A model generated the notes under the pieces. That model did not search any database. It had not been told where the DNA came from and worked only from the letters and a program-made list of their open reading frames with translations. Positions 1-7,985 of a stretch of 49,490 bases of DNA are shown here, piece by piece. The translations under genes were made by a program, and so were the position numbers. The DNA is from a bacterium (GTDB lineage Bacteria > Electryoneota > RPQS01), in the NCBI GenBank assembly GCA_018812265.1, contig JAHJDG010000092.1, forward strand, positions 1-49,490, read 5' to 3'. Position 1 is the stretch's first letter, and every line of letters begins with the position of its first letter.

Positions 1-1
1 C

Positions 2-445
2 CATCAACTGGATGCGCTGACGGCGGAAGAGAAGAAACTTGACGCGCTGTTGGCGGTGTACGACCGGCAGATCCAAGACGGCGTGATCCGCGCTCCGTCA
101 AGCGGAACCGTACTTCTGCGCAACGCGGAACCCGGTGAAGTGGCGGCTCCGGGCGCGGTGCTGCTGCGAATGGCCGACCTGAGCACGCTCGAGCTGCGCG
201 TGTACCTGAACGAGCGCGATCTCGACCGCGTGAGCATCGGAGGGGAAGTGCCGGTACTGGTGGACGCAATGGCTGCCGATACATTGCGCGGGATCGTCAC
301 GTGGGTAAGTTCGGAGGCGGAATTCACGCCCAAGAACGCGCAAACGCGGGATGCGCGGGCGCAACTGGTGTACGCGGTGAAGCTGCGCGTTTCCAATCCC
401 GACGGCAAACTGCACATCGGAATGCCGGCTGAGATCATCCTGTAG
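2..445 (+). CDS. HlyD/YbhG-type periplasmic adaptor of an ABC exporter (3' part only)
   Basis: The reading frame is open from the first bases of the window to a TAG at 443-445, so the 5' end lies outside; 147 residues are visible. The segment runs from the end of a helical hairpin (KKLDALLAVYDRQI) into a barrel-sandwich half with APSSGTV and a PGEVAAPG turn, then a beta-barrel domain ending in IGMPAEI. The stretch EFTPKNAQT...LVYAVKL matches the pattern I know from the YbhG branch of membrane fusion proteins. Such adaptors sit in the periplasm and link an inner-membrane ABC pump to an outer-membrane channel. Only 7 bases separate it from the ATPase gene that follows, which places it in the same operon. 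Family assignment is secure; the substrate is unknown. Confidence 0.88.
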   Translation, partial: HQLDALTAEEKKLDALLAVYDRQIQDGVIRAPSSGTVLLRNAEPGEVAAPGAVLLRMADLSTLELRVYLNERDLDRVSIGGEVPVLVDAMAADTLRGIVTWVSSEAEFTPKNAQTRDARAQLVYAVKLRVSNPDGKLHIGMPAEIIL

Positions 446-452
446 TCGAACC

Positions 453-1394
453 ATGACCGTCGCGGAATCCACTACCCGCCGCTTGCACTTCGAAGACGTG
501 CGGAAGAGCTACGGAAGTACTCCTGCCGTCGCCGGTCTTTCGCTCAGCGTGCATTCGGGAGAAATCGTCGGATTGATTGGTCCCGACGGCGCCGGCAAGA
601 CAACGGCGATGCGGATCGCCTGCGCCCTCTTGCTGCCGGATGGCGGAACGATTGAGGTCATGGAGCGGGACGTGGTGCGACATCCGATGACCGCCAAACA
701 CCACATCGGCTACATGCCGCAGCGGTTCAGTCTTTATCCCGATCTGACGGTGGCCGAGAATCTTCGCTTCTTCGCGGACCTCTACGAAGTGCCGGCGAAG
801 AAACGAGCCGAGCAGGAGCAGCGACTGATGCAGTTCAGCCGCCTGGAACCGTTTCGCAATCGTCGCGCGGGCAAGCTGTCGGGCGGGATGAAGCAGAAAC
901 TCGCGCTCTCCTGCACGTTGATTCACACTCCGGAAATTCTCATCTTAGACGAACCCACCACCGGTGTGGATCCTCTCAGCCGTCAGGAGTTCTGGACGAT
1001 CCTGCGCGAGCTTGCGAGTCGCGGACATGCGCTGCTCGTCAGTACTCCCTACATGGATGAGGCGGAACTCTGCGACCGGGTGGCGCTCATGTATCGAGGA
1101 CGCGTGCTGGCCGCGGGAACTCCGAGCGAAGTGACCGGGCAATTCCGTCGTCGCTTGCTGGAGATCACGGGACGCGACGCGGCGACTACGTTCCGTCGTT
1201 TGTCATCGGAGATCGTCGGCGATATCCGCGTCAATCGGTTCGGCGAACGGGTGCACGTCGTATACGACACGGATGAGCAGGAAACATGGGTTCGTAGGCA
1301 AATAAAGGAGGCCGATATTACGGTGCGCGCCGTGCAACCGACCATTGAAGACGTCTTCGTCGAGCGGATGGGACGCGGCGAGGAACTGGCGTGA
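453..1394 (+). CDS. ABC exporter ATPase subunit 1 (YbhF N-half type)
   Basis: A 313-residue nucleotide-binding subunit. Walker A is GPDGAGKT at residues 43-50, the Q-loop region is IGYMPQRFSLY around 85-95, the signature is LSGGMKQ at 142-148, and Walker B is ILILDEP at 162-168. The switch (H-loop) position reads LVSTPYMDEAE, so proline stands where histidine is usual (about residue 199). The last 100 residues form a C-terminal extension typical of drug or ABC-2 exporters. In E. coli YbhF, this domain and the next are one polypeptide; here they are separate genes. It starts with ATG 7 bases after the adaptor gene and ends in a GTGA overlap with the second ATPase, so translation is probably coupled. 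It should power the two permeases downstream. Confidence 0.93.
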   Translation: MTVAESTTRRLHFEDVRKSYGSTPAVAGLSLSVHSGEIVGLIGPDGAGKTTAMRIACALLLPDGGTIEVMERDVVRHPMTAKHHIGYMPQRFSLYPDLTVAENLRFFADLYEVPAKKRAEQEQRLMQFSRLEPFRNRRAGKLSGGMKQKLALSCTLIHTPEILILDEPTTGVDPLSRQEFWTILRELASRGHALLVSTPYMDEAELCDRVALMYRGRVLAAGTPSEVTGQFRRRLLEITGRDAATTFRRLSSEIVGDIRVNRFGERVHVVYDTDEQETWVRRQIKEADITVRAVQPTIEDVFVERMGRGEELA

Positions 1395-2137
1395 GTGAGA
1401 CTGTAATCAGTGGCGACGAATTCGCGGTTCGCGCCGAAAGTCTGACGCGCAGATTCGGATCGTTCACGGCGGTGGATGCGATTGATCTAACCGTGAAGCC
1501 GGGGGAGATTTTCGGATTCCTGGGCGCGAATGGCGCGGGCAAGACTACGGTGATTCGGATGCTGTGCGGACTGCTCGCGCCGACGGCGGGCGAAGCGTGG
1601 GTGGCGGGCATCTCCGTGCGAAAACGACCGGACGCCGTCAAACGTCGCATCGGCTACATGAGTCAGAAGTTCAGTCTGTATTCCGATCTTTCCGTGAAGG
1701 AAAATCTGGAACTGTACGGCGGTGTATATGGATTGCGAAAGGAAGAGGCGGAGAAGCGGAGTCGGGACATCGTGGAGCGATTGGGGTTGAGTGACATGAC
1801 CGATCGGCTTCCGACGGCGCTTCCGCTGGGTTTTCGGCAACGATTGGCGCTCGGCTGCGCCGTGCTGCATCGTCCCCAAATTCTCTTCCTGGATGAACCG
1901 ACAGGGGGAGTGGATCCGGTGGCGCGCCGAACGTTCTGGGACATGATCTACGAACTGTCCGATGGCGGAGCGACCGTGTTCGTGACAACGCATTACATGG
2001 ACGAGGCGGAATACTGCGGGCGGGTTTCGATTATGGATCGCGGACGTATCGTGGCGCTTGGCAGGCCTGAAGAAATCAAGCGAGAGAGCGGCTCGCGCAA
2101 TATGCAGGAAGCGTTTCTGAGGGTCGTTCAGACGTGA
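1391..2137 (+). CDS. ABC exporter ATPase subunit 2 (YbhF C-half type)
   Basis: A 248-residue nucleotide-binding subunit starting with GTG that overlaps the previous stop codon by 4 bases. Walker A is GANGAGKT (45-52), Walker B is ILFLDEP (164-170), and the switch histidine is present at about residue 201 (VTTHYMDEAE). The signature is degenerate: LPLGF at 144-148 in place of LSGGQ, followed by a normal RQRLALGCA helix. As I recall, the second domain of YbhF has the same LPLG form, which supports pairing with the first ATPase as a heterodimer. One composite ATP site would be consensus and the other degenerate. It ends in another GTGA overlap with the permease gene. Confidence 0.93.
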   Translation: MSETVISGDEFAVRAESLTRRFGSFTAVDAIDLTVKPGEIFGFLGANGAGKTTVIRMLCGLLAPTAGEAWVAGISVRKRPDAVKRRIGYMSQKFSLYSDLSVKENLELYGGVYGLRKEEAEKRSRDIVERLGLSDMTDRLPTALPLGFRQRLALGCAVLHRPQILFLDEPTGGVDPVARRTFWDMIYELSDGGATVFVTTHYMDEAEYCGRVSIMDRGRIVALGRPEEIKRESGSRNMQEAFLRVVQT

Positions 2138-3240
2138 AACGAATTCGGGCCATTGCTCACAAGGAATTTCTGCACATTCTGCGCGATCCGCGCAGTCTGG
2201 CGCTGGCGCTGCTCATGCCCATGATGATGGTGTTCCTTTACGGCTATGCCATTGACATGGACATGAAAGAGCTGAAGGCGGGGATCATGGATTTGGACGA
2301 ATCTTCGACGAGCCGCGAACTCGTGCGCCGCATGACGTCCAGCGGATTCATTGTGGATGCGGAGAGACTGAACACGCGCGAGGAAATTGAGCGGGGATTC
2401 CGGCGGGGTCGGTTTCATGCGGCGGTGGTCATTCCGCGCGGATTCGAGGAATCGCTCATGCGCGACAAGTTTACGCCCGTGCAAATGCTGATTGACGGCG
2501 CGGACGGAACGTCGGCGGCGGTGGTGAACAACTACCTGAACGCGGTGATTGCCATGATGAACCGCGATCGCGCGCAGGCGCAGGGAACGTCGCTCGAACC
2601 GCCCATAGAAACGAGACCGCGGATCTATTACAATCCGGAACTGGTGAGCGCGCATTTCATCGTGCCGGGACTGGCGGCGGTGGTGCTGATTATGATATGC
2701 GCCCTTCTCACGAGCATTGCCATTACGCGCGAGAAGGAGACGGGAACTCTGGAGCAGATGTTGACCACGCCGGTGCGAGCGGGGCAAGTAATCGTGGGCA
2801 AGATTATTCCGTACATGACCATTGGCGCGTTGGATACGGCGCTGGTGTTTGTCGTCGGGACGGTGGTGTTCGGAGTGCCGATGGCGGGATCGTGGTTCGT
2901 GCTGGCCGGGTACAGTCTCGTTTATCTGCTGGTTTCCCTGGGGATCGGATTGCTCATTTCGGCGGCCATGCCTACGCAGCAACTGGCGATGATGATTGCG
3001 CTGGTGGGAACCTTGCTGCCGACGATGATGCTGTCGGGATTCGTGTTTCCCATTCCGAGCATGCCGGTGGTATTGCAGGGAGTCAGCCATATTATTCCCG
3101 CCACGTATTATCTCGAGATTGTGCGCGGGGTGATGCTGAGGGGAGAAGCGTGGTTTCCGCAGCAACTTGCCGTACTGACGGGGATGGCGGTTTTTCTGCT
3201 GGTCGCAGCGTCGCGGCGATTCCGCCTGAGGCTCGAATGA
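2134..3240 (+). CDS. ABC-2 type permease 1 (YbhS-like)
   Basis: A 368-residue inner-membrane permease starting at a GTG that overlaps the ATPase stop. It follows the ABC-2 exporter plan: one N-terminal membrane helix (around residues 22-40, LALALLMPMMMVFLYGYA), a soluble domain of about 130 residues, then five C-terminal helices. The cytoplasmic coupling element ITREKETGTLEQMLTTPV is the conserved loop that contacts the ATPase. The late segment SGFVFPIPSMP and the ATYYLEIVRGVMLRG ending are also diagnostic. It probably forms a heterodimeric channel with the next gene, overlapping it by 4 bases (ATGA). The substrate cannot be read from the sequence; homologues are described as multidrug or lipid exporters. 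Confidence 0.92.
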   Translation: MKRIRAIAHKEFLHILRDPRSLALALLMPMMMVFLYGYAIDMDMKELKAGIMDLDESSTSRELVRRMTSSGFIVDAERLNTREEIERGFRRGRFHAAVVIPRGFEESLMRDKFTPVQMLIDGADGTSAAVVNNYLNAVIAMMNRDRAQAQGTSLEPPIETRPRIYYNPELVSAHFIVPGLAAVVLIMICALLTSIAITREKETGTLEQMLTTPVRAGQVIVGKIIPYMTIGALDTALVFVVGTVVFGVPMAGSWFVLAGYSLVYLLVSLGIGLLISAAMPTQQLAMMIALVGTLLPTMMLSGFVFPIPSMPVVLQGVSHIIPATYYLEIVRGVMLRGEAWFPQQLAVLTGMAVFLLVAASRRFRLRLE

Positions 3241-4382
3241 TCGGCAAACTTCTTACGTGGATCAAGCTGGTGCATCATCTGATGCGCAAGGAATTCCGGC
3301 AGACGTTTCGCGACCGGGCGATGCTGCGGGTGATTTTTGTCGTGCCGGTGATTCAGTTGATCGTGCTCAGTTATGCGATGACGACCGATCTGAAGAACGT
3401 GCGGATTTCCGTTTTCGACGAGGATCGGACGAAAGAAAGTCGGCGGCTTGAACAGTCGTTTTTTCAGAATGAGACGTTCATACCGGGCCGGAACGCAGCG
3501 AATGCGAGCGAGCTGGCCGCTTCGCTGAGTTCGGGTGAAGCCGACTTGACGTTGTGGATTCCGCGCGGCTACGCGGCGGATCTGGCGGCGGGACGACCGG
3601 TGCGGGTGGGAATTGCGGTGGACGGGGAGAACTCCAACAGCGCGGCGCGGGCGGCGGGGTACGCGGAGGCGGTGGTGCGGCAGGAAGCTCAGCGAGTGCT
3701 CGACGAGCGGTTATTGCGGCATCCCGAACGTCAACCGCACTTGATCGAGCCGATAAGTCGCTTTTTCTACAATCCGGAACTGATCAGCCAGCACTACATG
3801 GTGCCGGCGATTCTGGTGGTGCTGATCACGGTGATCTCAGCGATGCTGACGGGAATGGCGGTGGTGCGGGAGAAGGAGATCGGAACGCTCGAGCAGCTCA
3901 TGGTCACGCCGCTGACATCGGGACAGATCATTGCGGGGAAGCTGCTGCCGTTTGCGATGATCGCCTGCGCCGAGTTGACTTTTGCGACGACGGTGGCGGT
4001 GTTCTGGTTCGGTGTGCCGGTGGTGGGGTCGCTGTGGCTGTTTGCGGTGTGTGCGGTGATCTATCTTTTAGTCACGCTGGGCGGCGGACTGCTCGCTTCG
4101 ACGGTTTCCGAGACGCAGCAGCAGGCGATGCTGACGGTGTGGTTCTTCCTGATGTTCGCGATCATGACAAGCGGCGTGTTCTATCCCATCGAGAACATGC
4201 CGGACTGGATTTATTATATGACGTACGCGAATCCGATGCGCTTCTTCATGGAGATCACGCGGGGGATATTCCTGAAGGGATCACAGCTTGCCGATATTCT
4301 TCCCGCTCTTCTTCCGCTTTTCATCATGGGGGTGGTAACATTCGGCGCAGCAGTGCTCCGCTTCCAGAAGCGGGTGGCGTAG
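3237..4382 (+). CDS. ABC-2 type permease 2 (YbhR-like)
   Basis: A 381-residue partner permease. I chose the ATG at 3237 because it overlaps the previous stop in an ATGA arrangement and gives the usual N-terminus (LVHHLMRKEFRQTFRDRAML). The same frame is open further upstream, but that part only shadows permease 1. It has one N-terminal helix, a soluble domain to about residue 175, and five helices with the VVREKEIGTLEQLMVTPL coupling loop and a SGVFYPIENMP hairpin. It ends the operon: the next 350 bases on this strand hold no gene and a terminator-like hairpin lies at 4662-4689. Together with the adaptor, two ATPases and permease 1 it makes a complete tripartite inner-membrane pump. Confidence 0.92.
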   Translation: MIGKLLTWIKLVHHLMRKEFRQTFRDRAMLRVIFVVPVIQLIVLSYAMTTDLKNVRISVFDEDRTKESRRLEQSFFQNETFIPGRNAANASELAASLSSGEADLTLWIPRGYAADLAAGRPVRVGIAVDGENSNSAARAAGYAEAVVRQEAQRVLDERLLRHPERQPHLIEPISRFFYNPELISQHYMVPAILVVLITVISAMLTGMAVVREKEIGTLEQLMVTPLTSGQIIAGKLLPFAMIACAELTFATTVAVFWFGVPVVGSLWLFAVCAVIYLLVTLGGGLLASTVSETQQQAMLTVWFFLMFAIMTSGVFYPIENMPDWIYYMTYANPMRFFMEITRGIFLKGSQLADILPALLPLFIMGVVTFGAAVLRFQKRVA

Positions 4383-4735
4383 CCGAAATGTTTTTTGACC
4401 AAACGAACTGCCTTACTCAAAGAAAAATCTGAAATTCTGAAAAACTGAAACGCTGAAAGAGTGCGGGATTCGCGATAATGGGGAAAGCGGAAAGCAGAAA
4501 GAGAAGGTGATTGCAGAGGTTGTCAATAAAATAAGGCAAGGGTGAAAAGAAGTCAAGAAGAAATGAGTATACGTGCAAGTGAAAGCGAAAATGCTATTTG
4601 AGCGGGATTGGCATTGAAGATAGAAAGATGACCGCAGTCGAGAAGAGGCGTTAATATACAGCAAGGGCGGCCCGATGGGGCTGCCCTTGTTCTTTGCATC
4701 ACATTATCTTGGTAGTGCCGCACGGCAGTGCGCGC
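4383..4735. other. Intergenic stretch, purine-rich, between convergent genes
   Basis: No gene is supported here. From about 4429 to 4640 the + strand is strongly purine-biased. At 4429-4460 the hexamer CTGAAA recurs four times at 8-11 base spacing. A terminator-like hairpin lies at 4662-4689, and the last 35 bases are homologous to the region after the stop codon at 12791. Confidence 0.6.
4661..4696 (+). terminator. Intrinsic terminator-like hairpin after the ABC operon
   Basis: CAAGGGCGGCCC pairs with GGGGCTGCCCTTG around a short GAT loop (one internal mismatch), and TTGTTCTTT follows on the + strand. It lies about 280 bases after the last permease gene and about 40 bases beyond the stop of the minus-strand gene at 4736, so it may serve both. 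Confidence 0.55.
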
Positions 4736-4985
4736 TCAGCGGTGAACAATCACTTTCCTGACCAGTGATTCCCTCGCGGTGACGACATTCGCGAAATAGA
4801 TCCCGCTGGGAATTCCCGAAGGCAAAGTGAGGAGAACTTGGCGGCCTCCAGTGTTTGGGGGATTGGAAACCGAGTGGCGATAGACTTCCTGTCCCAAAAG
4901 ATTGTATAAGACTATCGGGCGGAGCGGCTGACCGGGAAGATCGAGCGTCAGCATTCCACCGGACGTTACGGGATTGGGAAAGAGT
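4700..4985 (-). repeat. Sorting-domain repeat, copy A (inverted relative to 12545-12816)
   Basis: Read on the minus strand, about 285 bases coding for the last 80 residues of the gene at 4736-5713, plus about 35 bases past its stop codon, match 12545-12816 on the plus strand at roughly 95% by eye. In one aligned 60-base block there is a single mismatch. The similarity begins sharply at the FPNP motif; upstream of that the two proteins are unrelated. Confidence 0.9.
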
Positions 4986-5713
4986 CCTATGTAGGGTTGT
5001 GTATTTCGTGGTTCTCTCGGTTCCTCCGCTGCCAGCCACTGGAATTCTTCCCACACGGGGGTTACATAGACGTAACCGGCCGTGCTGTCGCCATGGGCTC
5101 TATCGAGTACATAACCATGAATCACCGTAGTATCGGTGAAGCCGTCACCGTAGCAGTTGTCCGGCATCCATACATTCAGCGGAGAACGATGCCAAATAAA
5201 CACATTCGGTTCGCCAAAATCAAAGTCAAACCGGCAGTGGCGAATAATGGGTGGAACTAGTTGAGATTCAATGACGATCTGTGATCCATACCGAGCGTCT
5301 GCTTCCAAATAGCAATTGTAGATCACGACTCGATCTCCGAAGGCAGCTATCATGTTCTGTCCAATTCCCATGAAGCTGCCAATAATCACAAATCCCCGAA
5401 GTTCCGCTTCCGAACACAGTATGACTGCTCTGATAGACGGATCCAACCAGATAGTTGCTTGACCCTGCTGTTCCGCCATAACGACCACCGCCGAGTCCAC
5501 GGTGAATCGCTCATCCCAGTAGTCTCCAGATCGTACCAGAACCGTATCCCCCGGTTCAGCGACATCTACGCCATAAGCTATTCGGGTGAATTCTCCACTA
5601 CCGTCAGCAGCTACAACTATTGTCCGCCCGATGGCTGCTGGAATTAGTCCCGTATCGCTTCCTCCTCCGGCGAGGAGGAGGATTACACCCATCAAGCAAT
5701 CTCGCATTTTCAT
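4736..5713 (-). CDS. Secreted beta-helix-like protein with T9SS sorting domain
   Basis: 325 residues. The ATG at 5713 follows a GGGAGG ribosome site at 8 bases and begins MKMRDCLMGVILLLAGG, a signal peptide nearly the same as in the genes at 10163 and 11628. The centre (about residues 30-220) has short hydrophobic turns (GDTVLVRSGDYWDERF, AVVVMAEQQG, AELRGFVIIGSFMG, DRVVIYNCYLEAD) like a right-handed parallel beta-helix of the pectate-lyase/NosD kind. No catalytic residues stand out. The last 80 residues are a T9SS type A sorting domain (FPNP, YNLLGQEVYRH, GIPSGIYFANV, VRKVIVHR). The protein should cross the outer membrane by T9SS and stay on the surface or be released. Its function is unknown. 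Confidence 0.85.
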   Translation of the reverse strand: MKMRDCLMGVILLLAGGGSDTGLIPAAIGRTIVVAADGSGEFTRIAYGVDVAEPGDTVLVRSGDYWDERFTVDSAVVVMAEQQGQATIWLDPSIRAVILCSEAELRGFVIIGSFMGIGQNMIAAFGDRVVIYNCYLEADARYGSQIVIESQLVPPIIRHCRFDFDFGEPNVFIWHRSPLNVWMPDNCYGDGFTDTTVIHGYVLDRAHGDSTAGYVYVTPVWEEFQWLAAEEPREPRNTQPYIGLFPNPVTSGGMLTLDLPGQPLRPIVLYNLLGQEVYRHSVSNPPNTGGRQVLLTLPSGIPSGIYFANVVTARESLVRKVIVHR

Positions 5714-5850
5714 ACCGCGACCTCCCGATAGGTAGATCCCGGCAGGGATACAATCCCCGTTCGGCGTTGAAAGGTTTCATGAGGGGCGACTCGGGAGAGT
5801 CACCACCGGGCAAGAGCGGGCGGCCACACAGGGCCGCCCCTACACAGAAA
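5714..5850 (-). repeat. Shared palindromic leader, copy 1
   Basis: On the minus strand this leader carries, in order, a GGGCGGCC/GGCCGCCC palindrome (5818-5839), a GACTC/GAGTC palindrome (around 5785-5808), the phrase CTCATGAAACCTTTCAACGC, and then the TATCGGGAGGTCGCGGT ribosome-site block directly before ATG. The same parts occur before the genes at 10163 and 11628, as described under those copies. Confidence 0.85.
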
Positions 5851-5872
5851 ACAAATTTTCTGCGGTACAACG

Positions 5873-7690
5873 TTATTTGTTGTAGTGGGACAGGAAATTG
5901 GCCGCGCCGTCCTTGCCCATGTAGCGTTCGAGGACGCGACGTTCGGTTTGCAGAAGATCCACGAGGATCAGACTGTCCACCACGTTGCTGAACTCGCTGT
6001 CCACGTTGAAGCCGAAAATTTTTCCGCCCAGACTGAGATATTGACGGATCAGCACCGGCACGCCCTTGCTGTCGCCCTCGACGTCGGCCACCAGATCGGA
6101 GATGTTCTCGATGTCCGCCGTCATCAGCCGCGAGAGTCGCAGCGTCCAGCCCTTGCCGCGGCGCGAGCGAAACGCTCTGCGCGCGCGCACGAGACGGGCT
6201 TCTTCTTTGAGGAAGCTGTGGCGCTTGAGAAAGCTCACCATCAGTTGGTGAGACACTTTGTGATAGTCGTTGCTGATGCTGACCGGGCCGAACAGGTTTC
6301 GATAGCGGGGATGGAACGCGACGTAGGTAGCCAGTCCCTTCCAGAGCAGCGCCAGCGCCGCGCTCGATCTCTGATACTCGGGCCGCACGAAGGAGCGCCC
6401 GAGTTCGAGCGCGGGATTGATGCGCTCGATCAGCGCCGGCTTGATTTGAAATAACGTGCTGGTGTAGAGGCCGCGAATTCCGAGTTTCTGCAGGATCACG
6501 TCGGCCGGGCCCATGCGATAGGCGCCGATCACCTCGCGCGCGGCCGCATTCCAGAGAAAGAGATGCAAATAGTGCCCGTCGAATTCATCGAGATCGAGTG
6601 GCTTTCCCGATCCCTCACCGACCAGCCGGAAGGTGATCTCACGCAGCCGGCCGATCTCGCGCAACACCTCGGGAATCTCCGCCGCCTCCGCATAGTAGAC
6701 GTGCAGATCGCCGACCGTCACCAGCTTTCGCTCGGGCGGAAGCGCGTCAATTTCGGCGGCCACGCTTTCGATTGCCGACGCTTCGGCGATCGGATCGAGC
6801 GCCACGAAGCGCTTGACCGGCGCGGCGACGCGACGGCGGGAACGCGTCGTCCGCGTGCGCAGCAGGAACGTGCGCTCGCGCAGATGATGGATGAGCGCTT
6901 CGTCCGTCTCGAAATCGGAGAGTTTGCGCCACGGAATCGGATTCCCGATGGCCAGATGAATCGTGCGTCCCCGCTTGGTGAAGACCTCGCGCGGAAGGAG
7001 CGCGGTCCGCAACCGCGGATGCACGAATCCGGCGGCGTGGAAAAGCAGAGTGTTGGTGCCGCGAAAGAACACCGGCACCACCGTCGCTTTCGATGAGCGA
7101 ATGATGCGGGCCACGGTTTCGCTCCACGGCGGCTCCACCACTTTCCACTGCCGGGGATTCACGCTGGCCACCTCACCCGCCGGAAAAATAATCACCAGCC
7201 CGCCTCCGGCCAGCCAGCGCAGCGTTTCCTTCAGCGGTTTGACGTTCATACCGAACGAATCGGTCCGCCCGAACGGATCCACGAAGATGCACACGTCGCG
7301 AAGATCAACCACCTTCTCGAGAAAGCGGTTGGTCATGGTCTTGACGTCGGGCCGCACGCGTAACACGATGGAGGTCAGGACGACGGGATCAATCAGGCCG
7401 AACGGATGATTGGACACGACCACCACCGGACCGCTGGCCGGAATGCGGTTCATATCCTGTTCGGGGATGGCATAGGAAACGCCGACCCATTCGAGCATCC
7501 GCTCGAAGAATTCCTGCCCGCCCGAAGCGCCAGTGATCCCGGCATACAACCGGTCCAGACGGTTGAACAGCAGGGCTTGGTCGAGAACGCCGCTCATGGC
7601 CGCCACGGCCTTGTGTCCCAAATTACGAGAAGCGGGCGGTCTGACCGTGAACAGTTTTTCGCGTTGAATCGGAGGGGGGTCTTTGGGCAT
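5873..7690 (-). CDS. Bifunctional PlsC-type/GNAT acyltransferase, ornithine-lipid synthase-like (OlsF architecture)
   Basis: 605 residues with two acyltransferase domains. The N-terminal PlsC-like domain (about 85-255) has SNHPFGLIDP, with H95 and D101 in the HxxxxxD variant, and FPAGEVAS near 169-176. The C-terminal domain (about 320-500) belongs to the hemolysin-like GNAT family used for N-acylation: REIGRLREITFR, GEGSGKPLDLDEFD, HLFLWN, ELGRSFV, ALLWKGL and GPVSIS are all recognisable. In OlsF-type enzymes the GNAT part adds a 3-hydroxy acyl chain to the alpha-amine of ornithine and the PlsC part adds a second acyl chain to that hydroxyl. The likely product is thus an ornithine-type or other aminolipid of the membrane, although the amino-acid substrate cannot be told from sequence. 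The ribosome site is weak. A divergent promoter region of about 295 bases separates it from the MFS gene. Confidence 0.85.
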   Translation of the reverse strand: MPKDPPPIQREKLFTVRPPASRNLGHKAVAAMSGVLDQALLFNRLDRLYAGITGASGGQEFFERMLEWVGVSYAIPEQDMNRIPASGPVVVVSNHPFGLIDPVVLTSIVLRVRPDVKTMTNRFLEKVVDLRDVCIFVDPFGRTDSFGMNVKPLKETLRWLAGGGLVIIFPAGEVASVNPRQWKVVEPPWSETVARIIRSSKATVVPVFFRGTNTLLFHAAGFVHPRLRTALLPREVFTKRGRTIHLAIGNPIPWRKLSDFETDEALIHHLRERTFLLRTRTTRSRRRVAAPVKRFVALDPIAEASAIESVAAEIDALPPERKLVTVGDLHVYYAEAAEIPEVLREIGRLREITFRLVGEGSGKPLDLDEFDGHYLHLFLWNAAAREVIGAYRMGPADVILQKLGIRGLYTSTLFQIKPALIERINPALELGRSFVRPEYQRSSAALALLWKGLATYVAFHPRYRNLFGPVSISNDYHKVSHQLMVSFLKRHSFLKEEARLVRARRAFRSRRGKGWTLRLSRLMTADIENISDLVADVEGDSKGVPVLIRQYLSLGGKIFGFNVDSEFSNVVDSLILVDLLQTERRVLERYMGKDGAANFLSHYNK

Positions 7691-7911
7691 CGGCTGATCC
7701 GGGAAACGAACAACTGACTGTAATAAAGCGAACTCAATTCACAATTTCATTAACTACCGATCCGGGTTCAGAGCTCCCGAAAAATACGTTCGGCTCGTTC
7801 AAAGGACAAGCCGTACACTTAACCACTGTATTATCCTGGTATTAGATAGGATACCGGAGGATTTCGGCAGTTCACGGTTTTGGCGGAATTTCTGGCGCCC
7901 CCACAGCCTCT

Positions 7912-7939
7912 TTGCAAAAGAGCCGCTGATTTCTATATT
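7912..7939 (+). promoter_or_regulatory. Predicted sigma70-type promoter for the MFS gene
   Basis: TTGCAA (7912-7917) and TATATT (7934-7939) with a 16-base spacer, 47 bases before the ATG at 7986. It lies in the divergent gap between the acyltransferase and transporter genes. Confidence 0.5.
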
Positions 7940-7985
7940 GTGCGCTACATCCCCGCCCGCGAACCTCATCCGGAGACCGCCCCAT

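Noticed and set aside
2128-3165. Long minus-strand frame of 345 codons
   Set aside because: It is antisense to permease 1, His/Arg-rich and low in complexity, as expected for the shadow of a GC-rich membrane gene.
2697-3236. Upstream extension of the second ABC permease gene
   Set aside because: This part only shadows permease 1 in another frame; ATG 3237 gives the ATGA coupling and the normal permease N-terminus.
5604-5991. Small open frames across the palindromic leader near 5620-5991
   Set aside because: They run through the repeat leader and the ends of two real genes, with no ribosome site or conserved sequence.
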